Below, piece by piece: positions 35,285-45,852 of a DNA stretch of 64,000 nucleotides. A program made the translations under genes and the position numbers. Every line of letters begins with the position of its first letter. The first letter of the stretch is position 1. The DNA comes from Cunninghamia lanceolata (Eukaryota > Streptophyta > Pinopsida > Cupressales > Cupressaceae). Location: NCBI GenBank assembly GCA_027924645.1, contig BSBN01000829.1, positions 8,308,001 to 8,372,000 on the forward strand, given 5' to 3'. Under the pieces are notes generated by a model that was not told where the DNA came from, did not search any database, and was given only the letters and a program-made list of their open reading frames with translations.

Positions 35285-36304
35285 TACAAGGATAAATTTG
35301 TTAGGATTAGAACCATAACTAATGCCCTGATTCTCCTGCATATTTTGAAAAGGCATGTAAATACAAGTGTGTGTGGGTGTTATCCTAGGCTTCATTTGCC
35401 TTGTAGTGTCTTGTACATAGTGTGGTAGAGTAGTCATTGCCTTTGTTTATTTTATGTTTATTTCTGGCTTTGTTTTGTCTTTCTATCTTGCTTTGTTTGC
35501 TTTCATTCCTTTTTGTTTTGTGTGTGTCATGGTCTTCATTTTTCTCGGATGCCTAATGGAGCAAACTGCAACCTTAGAAAGTAGTGGAATTTCTTGAATT
35601 TAGGAAATGACTAAAAATTTTCTACATAGGTTGTAACCTTTATGAATGTAGTTTGTCTAATTTGTTTTTGAAAATATTATTCACCAGCAATAGTATGAAG
35701 CATTCAAGGAATCATATAAATACATACACTTAAAATTCTTTGAATTGGTTTGGGGGGTAGTAGATGTTTGCATTAAGTGAAAAATATAAAGGTTTGTCTT
35801 TGCTACCACTATAATTCCCAGCCTAGCCGTAGGGTCCATGACTTTGCAAATAATGAGCTGAAATGATATATCTTACACAAAAGGAAAATATTAAAAATCA
35901 AAATAAAAGAGAATTTATTCTCTCTAGGTCATCTAATTAACCCTATTGGGGCTATGGACATCTAACTAGTAGTGGGGCTCTATTTGCGGGAATTCTAGGT
36001 GATAACCTTGTCGGGGCTATGGACGCTTGAGTGGCAGCAAGGCTCTATCTAGGATTGGCTTAAAAGGTTAAATCAAACTATGTAGTTTAATGCAAATAAC
36101 TCCTACTTTCTTGCTTTTCCAAAGAAGGGAATAAATCAATTGCACACACTTAAATTCCTTTGAAAAATTTATTTACGTTGTTGAATACATTTTTCATTGG
36201 CTTATCAACACTCTTGCATTTAATGAAAGTTAGAAATTCTATGGTTAAATTTCTATTTATTCCCTAAATTATTTGAAATTTGGTTGTTTTATTTGGTTTC
36301 AAGT
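35285..36304 (+). other. 3' non-coding part of D internal region 2
   Basis: Copy of 29754-30773, including the GGGCTATGGAC two-unit repeat at 35941-36053. No ORF. Confidence 0.6.
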
Positions 36305-39197
36305 TGTTGTGAGGTTTCACAACATGCCTCATTTTGCCTTAGCAAAATAGGGACCCAACTTTTTGCTTGGCTAGTGTGTTTTTTCGCTTTGGACTGTAAT
36401 GGTAAAAGTCATGTCAGGTCAAAATCTAAGTCAAAATTCAAGTTAGAATATCTCCCTACAAAGGTCATCAATGGATAGAGAATCAAATTCTAAGTAGCTT
36501 TGCCTTTTACATCATGTTGAAATTCCTTAAAATAAGCAAGTTATGTCTGGTCAAAGTTTTGGTCAACTAGACATCTGGATATCCAGATCCACATCCAAAT
36601 CTTGATGAAATTTTGTATTATGTACCTATGTCATCTAAGAACATGGATGGATAGAGAATCAAATTCTAAGCAACTTTTTCTTTTCAATCACCCCAAAATT
36701 CATCAAAACAAAGAAGTTATGCATGGTCAAAGTTTGGTCAAATAACACATTTCTAAAGATCAGGGATATTCACATTTACTTAATGTCCATAGATTTCCTA
36801 ATATCCATGATATACATGTAGACATTCACTAAAATCATGATATCTCCCTCGTTTCGTATTGAAATTCAAAATTTCAAAATGATCCGGAAAGCTTGAAACG
36901 TGGGGAACAAAGCCCAAAAACTATTTTTTGAAATTTAAAATTTTGGTCATTATTAGGATAATGCACCTATCAGGATGTCAGGATATTAACTTAATATCCA
37001 GGATATTTCCTAATATCCATGATATCCATGTGGACATTCACTAAAATCATGATATCTCCCTCTTTTCTTAACAAAATTAAAATTTTTAAAATGATCTGGA
37101 AGACTAGCAATGTGAGGAACAACACCCAGAAATCTTTTGTTGAAATTCAAAATTTAGAATTTTTGCCATCATCATGATATTTCACCCATCAGGATATCAG
37201 GATATTAACTTAAGATATCAAATATTTCCTAATATCCATATCCATATGGATATTTCACTAAAAACGCAATATCTCTCTCATTTCTTAATTAAATCCAAAA
37301 ATTAAAAATGATCTGGAAACCTTGCAATGAGGGGAACAAAACCCTAAAATCTTTTGTCAAAATTCAAAATTTGAAATTTTGGTCATATTAGGATATTTCA
37401 TCCCTCTTAATATCCGTACATTCCCAAAGATCAAGGATGTTCACATTTTCTTAATGTTTGCATGTTTCTAAATATCATGGATAGTTCACCCAACTTAATA
37501 TCCTGACATTCTCAAAGGTCTGGATATCGTGATATTCCCAACATGACATTTAGTCAACCATACATTTGGTCAACCAGATATTTTGACCAACTGGATTTCC
37601 TAATATCCCCTGTCCAATTGCATATTCACTAAAGCAGTGATATTTCCCTCATTTCTCAATGAAATTTAAAAATTCAAACTGATTTGGAAATCTTGCGATG
37701 AGGAGAACAAACCCTAGAATTCTTGTTTTGAAATTCAAAAAAAATCAAGGCGTTGTTCAAAAACATTAAAAATGTGAATGCACATTAATTTTGTAAAGGT
37801 ATTGATATTGGATGAATTTATTTGTTTTCTGTGGAAAGAAATTGAAATTATGGCCAATTTAAGATGGAGCTTTCTAGAGGAGAGGAATATGCTGAGGATC
37901 TTCCAAGTGCCAGTTGTTAAGATGTTGATGTCACCCATGTGCTGCTCTCAAATGGCCACCATTAATTGTTTTGAAGGATCCTATCCATTGGGTTGATGTA
38001 ACTGCATCCTCTCCTTGTTCTATAAAAGGAGATGAATTGTCATTTGTAAAGTATGGGAGACTTAATTGAGATAGGATTGTTGAATGCCATGATACTTTCT
38101 CAAGACAGATTGTAAATATGCATGCTTTTGAATATTAATGAAATAGAGATCATATTACAACTACATCATAAATTCTAAGTAATCTTTGTGAATGTCATTT
38201 GGATATTTCACTGTGGTGTGATGTGTCCCTTGGAGTGCATATCAACTAGTGGATATTGTTGTCATTCTTTACCTTAGAAGATTAGCATCAACTATGTGAA
38301 GTTGTGGAATGACCTGGCAACACATGGTTTAATTTTTTTATCTCTATTTCATGAAATGTAAAATGGTGCATATGGATCAACTATCAAAGACTCATTTAAT
38401 TTCATTAGATATAGAATGTTTTAGCTCATTTTCTTAAATTTCATTGAATCACCATCATCAAAGCTGCAAATAATGACAAATAACAAGCAGATATAGATAG
38501 AATATGCTGAATTAACAAAGATAATTGAATATCCTTAGCATATTTGAGCAAATAGTATGCCATATTGAAAATATCATGCAAATATTGAGAAATAATGATG
38601 AATCATAAGAAAATATAGTAAATATATGCTAAATAGTGACAAATTCAAAGCATGTACAGTGAATCAGAGAAAATATTGATGCATTTCATGCAAATTATCA
38701 TAAGTATCAGTAAAATACCTATTGTAAAGTACATTATTTGGGAAAATTTGAAGTGCAATAGCAAATATTAGTTTAGATAGACATAATATTAGAAGAACTA
38801 ATTAAATCTTGGTAATATCTTTACAATCAATCTAAATCAGAGATAGATTCAAGTGAATTACATCAAAGTTAGGATAAATTCACGTTAATTTGTGTAAATC
38901 TTAGCTAAATGTTGTAGGATTTGACAGAATTGTTGGCGATTTGTGTAGAGCAGGCATAAAGGATAGGATATTTGAAGGAGTATTTAATAACTTTATAGAA
39001 ATTATTGAAGTACGTAAGGCCCCAAACTGATTAAAAACAACACACATCAACCTCTGAATAATGTCAGATCATTATGAACTAATGCACGGAGACTTGGGAT
39101 CATAAATTCATTCTAAATTTATCGTATCTTTCAAGATAAATAAAGGTTGTTGTGTAACTTTTATTTCATGTTGTTTTGACTAACATCATCATCAACA
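36305..39197 (+). repeat. LTR3 of element D (3' LTR)
   Basis: Starts TGTTGTGAGG, ends ATCATCAACA, and is followed by the target duplication CTTAG (39198-39202). Differs from LTR1 at about one base in ten by eye. TATA at 38021. Confidence 0.92.
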
Positions 39198-39202
39198 CTT
39201 AG

Positions 39203-39407
39203 TTGTTCCATGCCTTCTGGGAAAATTTTAGGTCAATCGGAGGTCAAATGTAAACTTACTAAAAATAGTAAGTCAGGTCGTTTTTAGCCCTTTTGGAAAC
39301 TTGGAAAGTTCTAGATCATTCTTTAAGATAAAGGTTATTCGAAAAGACCAAAACTTGGAAGAATAGTAACCTTTTGAAGTTGCAAGGTTGAGACATTTTT
39401 CTTAACA
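39203..39407 (-). repeat. 3' LTR of element C, remaining part
   Basis: Aligns with about 44635-44839 of the other LTR (shared TTTTAGCCCTTTTGGAAACT and GTTCTAGATCATTC). Ends TTCTTAACA beside the polypurine tract. Confidence 0.88.
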
Positions 39408-39420
39408 TTCTCCCACTTGT
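39408..39420 (-). other. Polypurine tract of element C
   Basis: Minus strand ACAAGTGGGAGAA runs into TGTTAAGAAAA, the LTR start. Confidence 0.75.
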
Positions 39421-39532
39421 TGAACACCTTGTAAGAGCAAAGGGAGTATCACCACCATGATACAATTGCTAGGGGCTGAGATGCCCATAGACTTTGAACA
39501 CCATTTGAACTTCTCTGTGCTCATAGGTTTTG

Positions 39533-40036
39533 TCAAGGATCTGCAACATTCATCAAAGTGTCAACTTTCTCCAAGGTTACCTTCCCATCCTCTACCATGT
39601 GACGAACAAAATGGTATTGGACATCAATATGCTTAGTCGTTGCATGGAAAGTAGGATTCTTTGCCAAACATATGGCACTCTGACTGTCACAACAAATAGT
39701 AATCTTCCCTGTGTAAAACCCAACATCAAAACACAATCTCTTAAGCCAAATGGCTTCTTTAAAAGCATGAGTTTTAGTAGTGGACAAAGTGACCACTGGT
39801 TACCACATACTCATCCAACTAAAAGCACTACCAAACATAGTGAACACATAAGCACTGGTGAATCTTTTGCTGTCAATGTCACCTACCCAATTTGAATCCA
39901 CAAATCCACAAATACAAAGTGAATGCCGAGGTCCTATAGGATAACCATGATAACATAAGGAATACTCAGAAGTACACCACAAATATCTGAACACTCTCTT
40001 CACTGCATCCCAATGTACCTGTCTAGGATTGGCCAT
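39533..40036 (-). pseudogene. RNase H of element C
   Basis: Copia RNase H. VFRYLWCTSEYSLCY, GFVDSNWVGDIDS (first Asp kept), a decayed SLSTTEAEY (reads TLSTTKTHAFKEAIW, Glu lost), then CCDSQSAICLAKNP with its Asp, and TKHIDVQYHFVR. Broken by stops between 39796 and 39800. It follows RT, as in all copia elements. Confidence 0.85.
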
Positions 40037-41118
40037 AAACTAACTATGGACTCCCACTGCTTGGGCAATGTCTGATCTTGTACAGACCATCACATACATC
40101 AAACTGCCAACCACACTAGCATAAGGAACTCTGCTCATATCCTCAGTCTCAGAAGGATAATTTGGACAATCTGCAATAGATAACTTTGTCCCCATTGTAA
40201 CAGTAATAGTCAAGGGTCTGCAATCCACCATGTTGAATCTCTCTAACATAGTGTTTACATACTTACTCTAGCCTAACCAAAGTTGTTTGTTTACTCTGTC
40301 TCTTCTAATCTCCATCCCTAGAATGTAGTGAGCTTCCCTTAGATTTTTCATCTCAAACTATGCTAACAATTGAGACATCAAATCAGAAATCAAAGTTTTA
40401 CCATTCCCACTTAGTAACATATCATTGACTTACAATGTAATAATGAGAATTTGATCACTGTCCAACTTGTAATAAACACAATGATCTGATTTTGATCTTA
40501 GAAATCTAATACTCAACACAAAGGCATCAAACTTCTAGTACCACATCCTAGGAGACTCTTTCAAACCATACAAAGACTTTTTCAACTTGCAACTAGATTT
40601 TCTTTACCTTTCACCATGTAGTGATCTGGCTATGACATATAGATTTCCTCCTCCAAGTCACCATCAATGAATGTTGTTTTGACATCCATTTGTTCCACTT
40701 CTAGATCATATGCTGCTACAAGAGATAATATGAACCAAATAGATGTAATCTTTGCAACAGGAGAGAAAATATCACCTTAGTCAATTCCCTTCACCTGAGA
40801 ATACCCCTTCACAACCAATCGAGCCTTATATTTCTCAACATTGCCATTTATACTGAATTTCTTTTTGAACACTTATTTGTATCCAATAGGTTTTCATCCT
40901 TCAGGCAAAGGTACCAAGTCCCAAGTATTATTCTTTTCCAAATAAACCATATCCTCTTCCATGGCATCCTTCCAGGAACTTGCATCTTTCATACCCATAG
41001 CCTCTTTCACAGTTCTATGCTCATCAGTGTTAGAAATCAAAGAAAAAATACAATTGGAATCATGAAATGAATAACCAAACCTATCAGGTTGTTGCCGTAT
41101 ACACGTGGACCTCCTCAA
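40037..41118 (-). pseudogene. Reverse transcriptase of element C
   Basis: Copia RVT_2 domain in fragments: WKDAMEEDMVYLEKNNTWDL near 40910-40990, KYKARLVVKGYSQVKGIDYG, AAYDLEVEQMDVKTTFIDGD, LYGLKESPRMWY, and the C-terminal GMEIRRDR and ERFNMVDCRPL. The catalytic YVDD motif is destroyed (a stop in place of Tyr, then VND), near 40425. No function possible. Confidence 0.87.
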
Positions 41119-41975
41119 ATATTGAGGTTGGGTTCTTCATCTTCTTCTGAACTTTCAAAGCTACTAGAGCTCTCCTCATTACTAGGTCCAATAGATGTTT
41201 TTGGTTCAACTTTCTTAGGGGTAGAAGGAAGTTGAACCACATCATATTTCTTCTCTTCTTTCTCTAGTTGTAAGACAATAGAAGAAGGATTGAGCTCTCT
41301 GAAGATCACACTTCTTCTATATAGAACTCTCAGAAGCCATTGGATCCCAAAGCTTGTACCCCTTCACACTAATGCCATAACCAATGAAGATACACTTCAT
41401 AGCCTTGTTCTCCAACTTAGACCTCTTCTCCTTAGGAACATGTGCATATGCCTCATAATGAAATACTCAAATGTGTCTTAATGAAGGATTTTTATAGACC
41501 ATTCTTCCATAGGTGTCTTATCAATGAGCGCTGATGTAGGAGACCTATTAACCAGGTAACAAGTGGTAGAAATAACTTTAGCCTAGAACTTTTGTTCAAG
41601 ACTAGCTCCACTTAGCATACTCCTTGCCCTCTCCATCAATGTTCTATTCATCCTCTTTGCAACTCCATTTTGTTGAGAGGTATACGGAGTTGTCTTGTGA
41701 CTCTCAATCCCCTGTTTTTTACAGAACTTGTCAAAATCTACTGAACAAAACTCACCACCATTTTTAGTCCTTAAACACTTAATATTTCGATCATTTTGAT
41801 TCTCTACCAGAGCTTTGAACTCTTTGAATCTAATAAAGACTTCTGATTCACTTCTAAGGAAATACACCCATGTCCTTCTACTGTAATCATCAATGAATGG
41901 AACAAAGTAAACAAAATTTGAAATCGAAGGAACATTAATAGGACCAAACACATCATAATGAATCAAGTCTGACAC
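41119..41975 (-). pseudogene. Integrase of element C
   Basis: Integrase core at 41583-41975: LIHYDVFGP keeps the first Asp. The second catalytic Asp is replaced (CLRTKNGGEF) and the Glu is Lys (NGVAKRMNRTL). The C-terminal part (41119-41582) survives as pieces, with an acidic, Ser-rich linker (SNEESSSSFESSEEDEE) toward RT. Confidence 0.85.
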
Positions 41976-42690
41976 CTCAGAAGATTTGTGAGAACTAGAA
42001 TAAAAATGAACATGGTTTTATTTTCCACAAATGCAAAGTTCACAAAAATAAAAATCAAGATTGCAATCATTCATACCCTCAACAAGATTTTTATTTTTTA
42101 GGGTCCTCAAACCCTTTTTCACCAATCTGACCAGCCTTTGGTGCCATAAAATTGTCTTCTTAGTTGGAAGTTTGATCTCCATAGAATGAGCACCCTTAGG
42201 TACCTAGAAAGCACAACCATCAGAAGTAGATGCAACAGTCCTCTTCACTGCTGGTTCCAATGGTGAGGATGAAGACTCTGAAGCTCTCTTCTTCAAAAAA
42301 GAGGCACTATTGCATTAAACTATGCATGCATCAAGCTAAAACAGAGTGCGAATCCGAACACCCTAGCCAACACCATAGATCCTCTAGTCATCTTGCATCC
42401 TCCATTCGAGAAAACAACTCGCACACCCACATCATTCAACTTACTTACAAAAAGAAGGTTTCATGTCAAACCAAGGATATATAGAAGACCATTGATTTCC
42501 TTCACTCATCCATCAGGGAATTGAATCAAGACTCTTCCCTGGCCAACAATATTCAGGTGAGAATCATCACCCAAGTACACCTTTCCACCATCATATTCTT
42601 CATACTTTGAAAACCAACCCCAACATGAGGTCATGTGAAAAGATGCACCAGAGTCAATAAGCCCACATCCTCAGATGCATGCGTTGCCAA
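41976..42690 (-). pseudogene. Protease and GAG-pre-integrase of element C
   Basis: Protease motif LIDSGASFHMTSCWGWF near 42625-42670, then YDGGKVYLGDDSHLNIVGQG. The pre-integrase part has GEKGLRTLKNKNLVEGMND and a FCELCICGK segment near 42030-42140. Stops and frame changes throughout. On the minus strand gag leads directly into this part. Confidence 0.78.
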
Positions 42691-43714
42691 GGTAGTGACA
42701 AAAGTTTCTCCTTCATCCTGAGAGGACTTTTCATAATCTAAATCATAATTCTTTTTCTGTTTCTTTTTCTCCTCCTTGCACTCCTTGTGGAAGTGACTAG
42801 GGTTTCCGTAGTTCCAACACAAGGCCTTGGAGTTTTCAGGAGACTTAGATCTCCCATGGGATTTGGATCTTCTTTTTTCTTCCTTCTTTTTATCCTTTTT
42901 CTTTCCCTTCTCTTTAGATCTACCATGAACCGCAAGAGCCTCCTTAGCCGATTCAGAATACTTTCTTTGCATCTCTTCAGACAATAGCGAATAAACCACT
43001 TCATCCATCGTGAAAGTGGTAGTGGTACTCCCAATGGCCATAACAAGGTGATCCCACGAATCTGGTAAGGAACACAATAATGTCATGCATCGGTCCTCTT
43101 CCTTGATCTTCACACCAATAGAGGTTAATTGGGCAACAAGCATATTGAATATATTTAGGTGATCAGTGACAGATCCTCCATCTTCCATCCTCATAATACA
43201 ATTTCTTTTGTAGGAATAAATTGCTCACTAGGGATTTAGCATGATAAACATCTCCAAGCTTCTTCCAAAGATACTTTGCAGTCTTCTCTTTATGGATATT
43301 TAGGAGCACTGAATTAGCCAAACAAAGTCTTATAAAACCCTTAGCTTTTTGATCTTTGAGATCCCAATCTTCTTGAGACATTATCATTGGTTTTGTACCA
43401 GATATGGCATCCCATAAATCTCGATCTACAAGCATAGCATGATAAACATCTCCAAGCTTCTTCCAAAGATACTTTGCAGTCTTCTCTTTATGGATATTTA
43501 GGAGCACTGAATTAGCCAAACAAAGTCTTATAAAACCCTTAGCTTTTTGATCTTTGAGATCCCAATCTTCTTGAGACATTATCGTTGGTTTTGTACCAGA
43601 TATGGCATCCCATAAATCTTGATCTACAAGCATGTCCTCCATTTTGAGTTTCCATAACTTGAAATTACTGCCATTAAACTTCTCTATCTCAAACCTCCCA
43701 AATGTGCTCACCAT
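42631..43714 (-). pseudogene. Gag of element C with internal duplication
   Basis: Copia gag opening at Met 43714 with FGRFEIEKFNGSNFKLWKLK, the conserved N-terminus of this family. A 66-codon segment (LVDQDLWDAISG to KKLGDVYHA) occurs twice in tandem. A frame change near 43180 leads into SVTDHLNIFNMLVAQLTSIG, a basic Lys/Arg-rich region and a zinc knuckle whose second Cys is Tyr (CWNYGNPSHFHKEC). Gag would bind and package element RNA; the damaged knuckle and frame break rule this out here. Confidence 0.88.
43239..43634. repeat. 198-base tandem duplication in gag
   Basis: Units 43239-43436 and 43437-43634 differ at about two bases (CAT/CGT and CTC/CTT contexts). The duplication keeps the frame (66 codons). 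Confidence 0.95.
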
Positions 43715-43819
43715 CTCTTTCCTGCAACAAAGATTTCAAAATCCTCTGCACAAGCTCCCACTCAAATGAAGATCAGCTCAAAAAACCCTCTACCCAACAA
43801 CTATAATCAAAGCTGATCA

Positions 43820-43834
43820 GGATCTAATACCAAT
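43820..43834 (-). other. Primer binding site of element C
   Basis: Minus strand ATTGGTATTAGATCC abuts the 5' LTR end; a variant of the copia initiator-Met-tRNA type site. Confidence 0.82.
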
Positions 43835-44839
43835 TGAATGGAAGCAAGATATGTGGAAATGCTTCCTACACTGATCTACTAAGGAAAGATTTATGCAAAT
43901 TTTAACTTTTACAGTTATAGGTTACTATATGCACATTAACAGAAAGGTAATAACAACATCAAAATGCAAAACTCGCAACACAAGATATACGTGGGGAAAA
44001 CCCTTTAAGGTAAAAAAACCCCACACTCCAAAGCCGCCCAATATATTATTCAGGGATCAAGAAGATTATAATATACTTGCAGAGCAAGATTTCACAGGAG
44101 TATAACTAACTAGAGATCTAGGAGGTAATTCCACATCTATAAGATTCTTACACACAACCTCCATCTCAAGATCCTAATATATGGGAGATACAATATAGTA
44201 AACCGTTAATGGTAATTACAAAACTATGAGCTAAAACCACCCAAAAGTGATGCCCAAATTATCTCTAATCAAAGATGCCTTGTGATGTGCCAAAACACAC
44301 ACCAACATGTGTAACACTCCCCTTTACATCTATTTTATGTGTCCAACATGTTTTTACATATCTGAAAAACAGGAGATCCAACTTCCAGAGGCCATAACTT
44401 TTGATCCAGGTGTCTAATTGATGAACTATTTGATGCATCAGAAAGCTCGTGAAGATATCTATCATGTTGTAACCCATTTTGTTAGTTATGACAAATTTTG
44501 AAGTGTTGAGGGACCTCTAAGTGCCTCAAAATTGAGTTCGAAACTTTTTTGATAGTTTCAAAAAAATAGAAACTTTAATATCTCACAATCTAGATATGAT
44601 CTTGAGCCAAAACTCACCCAAGATGTTTACTTAGCTTTTCCACACCATCTGGGAAAATTTTAGGTCAGTCTAAGGTCAATTGTAAGCTTACTAAAAATAG
44701 TAAGTCCCACCATTTTTAGCCCTTTTGGAAACTTTGAAAGTTCTAGATCATTCTTTAAGATAAAGGGTATTCAAAAAGACCAAAACTGGAAAGAATAGTA
44801 ACCTTTCAAAGTTGCAAGGTTGAGACACTTTTCTTAACA
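43835..44839 (-). repeat. 5' LTR of element C
   Basis: Full-length copy, 1,005 bases, uninterrupted. It shows what the site of D's insertion looked like (TTTACTTAGCTTTTCC near 44625-44640). Confidence 0.9.
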
Positions 44840-44844
44840 TTCTC

Positions 44845-45228
44845 AAACTGGTGAACACAAATTTTACCGTACAACATTTTGGAGCACCAAATTTTTGATT
44901 TAGTAGCTTCAAACACTTCTCCACAACATATCCAAACTACATACACAGATCTCCAATACAGAAGGAATGCAGAGAAAAAACTCAGATAGTTTGTTGTAAG
45001 CTAGAAGACATCTTTAACACGTTGTTTCCAACAAATTCTCAAAAGCACTTGGAGACTCAATGTCAAGAGCATATCCTTAAGATTTCAACACTTCTACATA
45101 GCAACCAAATCACCTTTAGCAGAACAACTTAATCAAGCAACAACTTCATCAGAAGACACAGTTGACACCAATGACAACAAAAGCACGTTGACATCAATGA
45201 CAACACCGATTAGCACATACTAGCAATA
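44845..45228 (-). repeat. 5' LTR of element B, remaining part
   Basis: Continues the LTR broken at 24424; aligns with about 18327-18710. Ends CTAGCAATA (the CA changed to TA), then the GATAT target copy. Confidence 0.88.
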
Positions 45229-45233
45229 GATAT

Positions 45234-45456
45234 TCTGGAAACATTTGTAGAAACAAAGGCTCATTTCAAATTGGTAATTATAGATCTACAAAAGTTGGAG
45301 ATGAAATGTGAGCATGTTTATAACAAGTTTGATGTATTTAAATTCAAAATGGAATGGTTAGATGGACATGATGAGGAAAGACTTGGGAAACTATTGACAA
45401 ATTTTGTAGAGTGTAAAAGAGGACAGTCTTCTAGGGGAGCATCTAGTTCTTCTTGA
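45234..45456 (+). pseudogene. ORF2, 3' end
   Basis: Resumes the coding frame that stops at 17135. Across the B insertion the frame reads Glu-Asp-Asn then Leu-Glu-Thr without a shift once one target copy is removed. The remaining 70-odd codons are open: ETFVETKAHFKLVIIDLQ, then a heptad-like helical stretch (KCEHVYNKFDVFKFKMEWL) and a Ser-rich end. TGA closes it at 45454-45456. Same unknown product as 13533-17135. Confidence 0.65.
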
Positions 45457-45716
45457 TTTTATTTTTGGCTATAGAAAATATTCTTTTATAAAGATTATTT
45501 TTTCAAAATTTTATATAAAAAGGGATTCACTATTTTATAAAGTGGACCCTACCAAATTTTTTTGGACAATCTTTCATTCTTGGGCATTGGGATTTTGCAT
45601 GTTCTTTTGGGTTGAAAAGTCAAAGTTAAGATATGCATACAAATTGTAATATTCAGTTAAGATTGCTTTTTATTTGCATGCACAAGTTGATGACAAAAAC
45701 AAAGATAAAAGAGGGG
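45457..45716 (+). other. 3' flank of ORF2 with polypurine-like tract
   Basis: Non-coding. Ends in CAAAAACAAAGATAAAAGAG followed by GGG, then TGTTCC. This purine run beside a TG looks like a polypurine tract and LTR start. Confidence 0.45.
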
Positions 45717-45847
45717 TGTTCCATGTGCTTCAAAAGAAGTTGTGCTTTTTCCTAGGTGAAAACAATTTTGATTTTTGTATGCCTATATAAGGGAAGGACC
45801 TATTTTCACAGGGTCCGCTGGTTGAAGATATAGGTTATCGGTCCATA
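45717..45847 (+). repeat. 5' LTR of element E, first part (start proposed)
   Basis: From the TG after the purine run to the left target copy of element F. Contains the TATA box. The start is a guess based on TG and the purine run; no second LTR is available. Confidence 0.45.
45784..45790 (+). promoter_or_regulatory. TATA box, probably of element E LTR
   Basis: GCCTATATAAGGGAAGG, a strong TATA context on the plus strand. It lies in the same orientation as E and about 70 bases into the proposed LTR. Confidence 0.6.
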
Positions 45848-45852
45848 CCTAG

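Larger units (their letters stand above)
25222..39197 (+). mobile_element. Element D: tandem LTR-internal-LTR-internal-LTR retrotransposon
   Basis: Three LTRs of 2,879, 2,858 and 2,893 bases separate two internal regions of 2,673 bases each; the repeat period is about 5,531. Outer flanks show the target duplication TTTAG (25217-25221) and CTTAG (39198-39202); the undisturbed C LTR has CTTAG here. Orientation is plus, from the primer site after each 5' LTR and the ORF direction. There is no gag-pol, so the family is non-autonomous. The middle LTR is a mosaic of the outer two (see findings), so the tandem most likely arose by unequal crossing-over after insertion. Confidence 0.92.
24425..44839 (-). 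mobile_element. Element C: Ty1/copia retrotransposon, split by D
   Basis: Minus-strand copia element with LTRs of about 1.0 kb (24425-25221 plus 39203-39407; 43835-44839) opening TGAAAGGAAGC / TGAATGGAAGC and closing TTCTTAACA. It sits inside element B's 5' LTR. The flanking bases TTCGT (24420-24424) and TTCTC (44840-44844) are a plausible but mutated target duplication; the other B LTR has TTCTC at this point. Internal gag, protease, integrase, RT and RNase H are all decayed. LTR copies differ at about 8-9% over the first 107 bases, less than those of B, consistent with later insertion. Confidence 0.9.
17136..45228 (-). mobile_element. Element B: Ty1/copia retrotransposon, split by C and D
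   Basis: Minus-strand copia element of about 7.7 kb without its nested inserts. LTRs of 1,575 bases each (17136-18710; and 23234-24424 plus 44845-45228) begin TGTTGAAGG in plus orientation. The flanks give a near-perfect target duplication, GATAA at 17131-17135 and GATAT at 45229-45233. The internal part carries gag, protease, integrase, RT and RNase H in copia order, all in one direction with scattered stops. LTR copies differ at roughly one base in seven to eight over the stretch I compared, the oldest of the nested set, as expected for the outermost insertion. Confidence 0.9.

Noticed and set aside
25222..39197. CRISPR-like or satellite array because of the long-period repeats
   Set aside because: Period of 5.5 kb with LTR boundaries, target duplication and primer sites explains it as a tandem retrotransposon; sub-repeats are diverged and have no regular spacers.
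42738..43046. 102-codon Arg/Lys-rich open frame on the minus strand
   Set aside because: It is another frame of element C's basic gag region, which carries the recognisable gag motifs.
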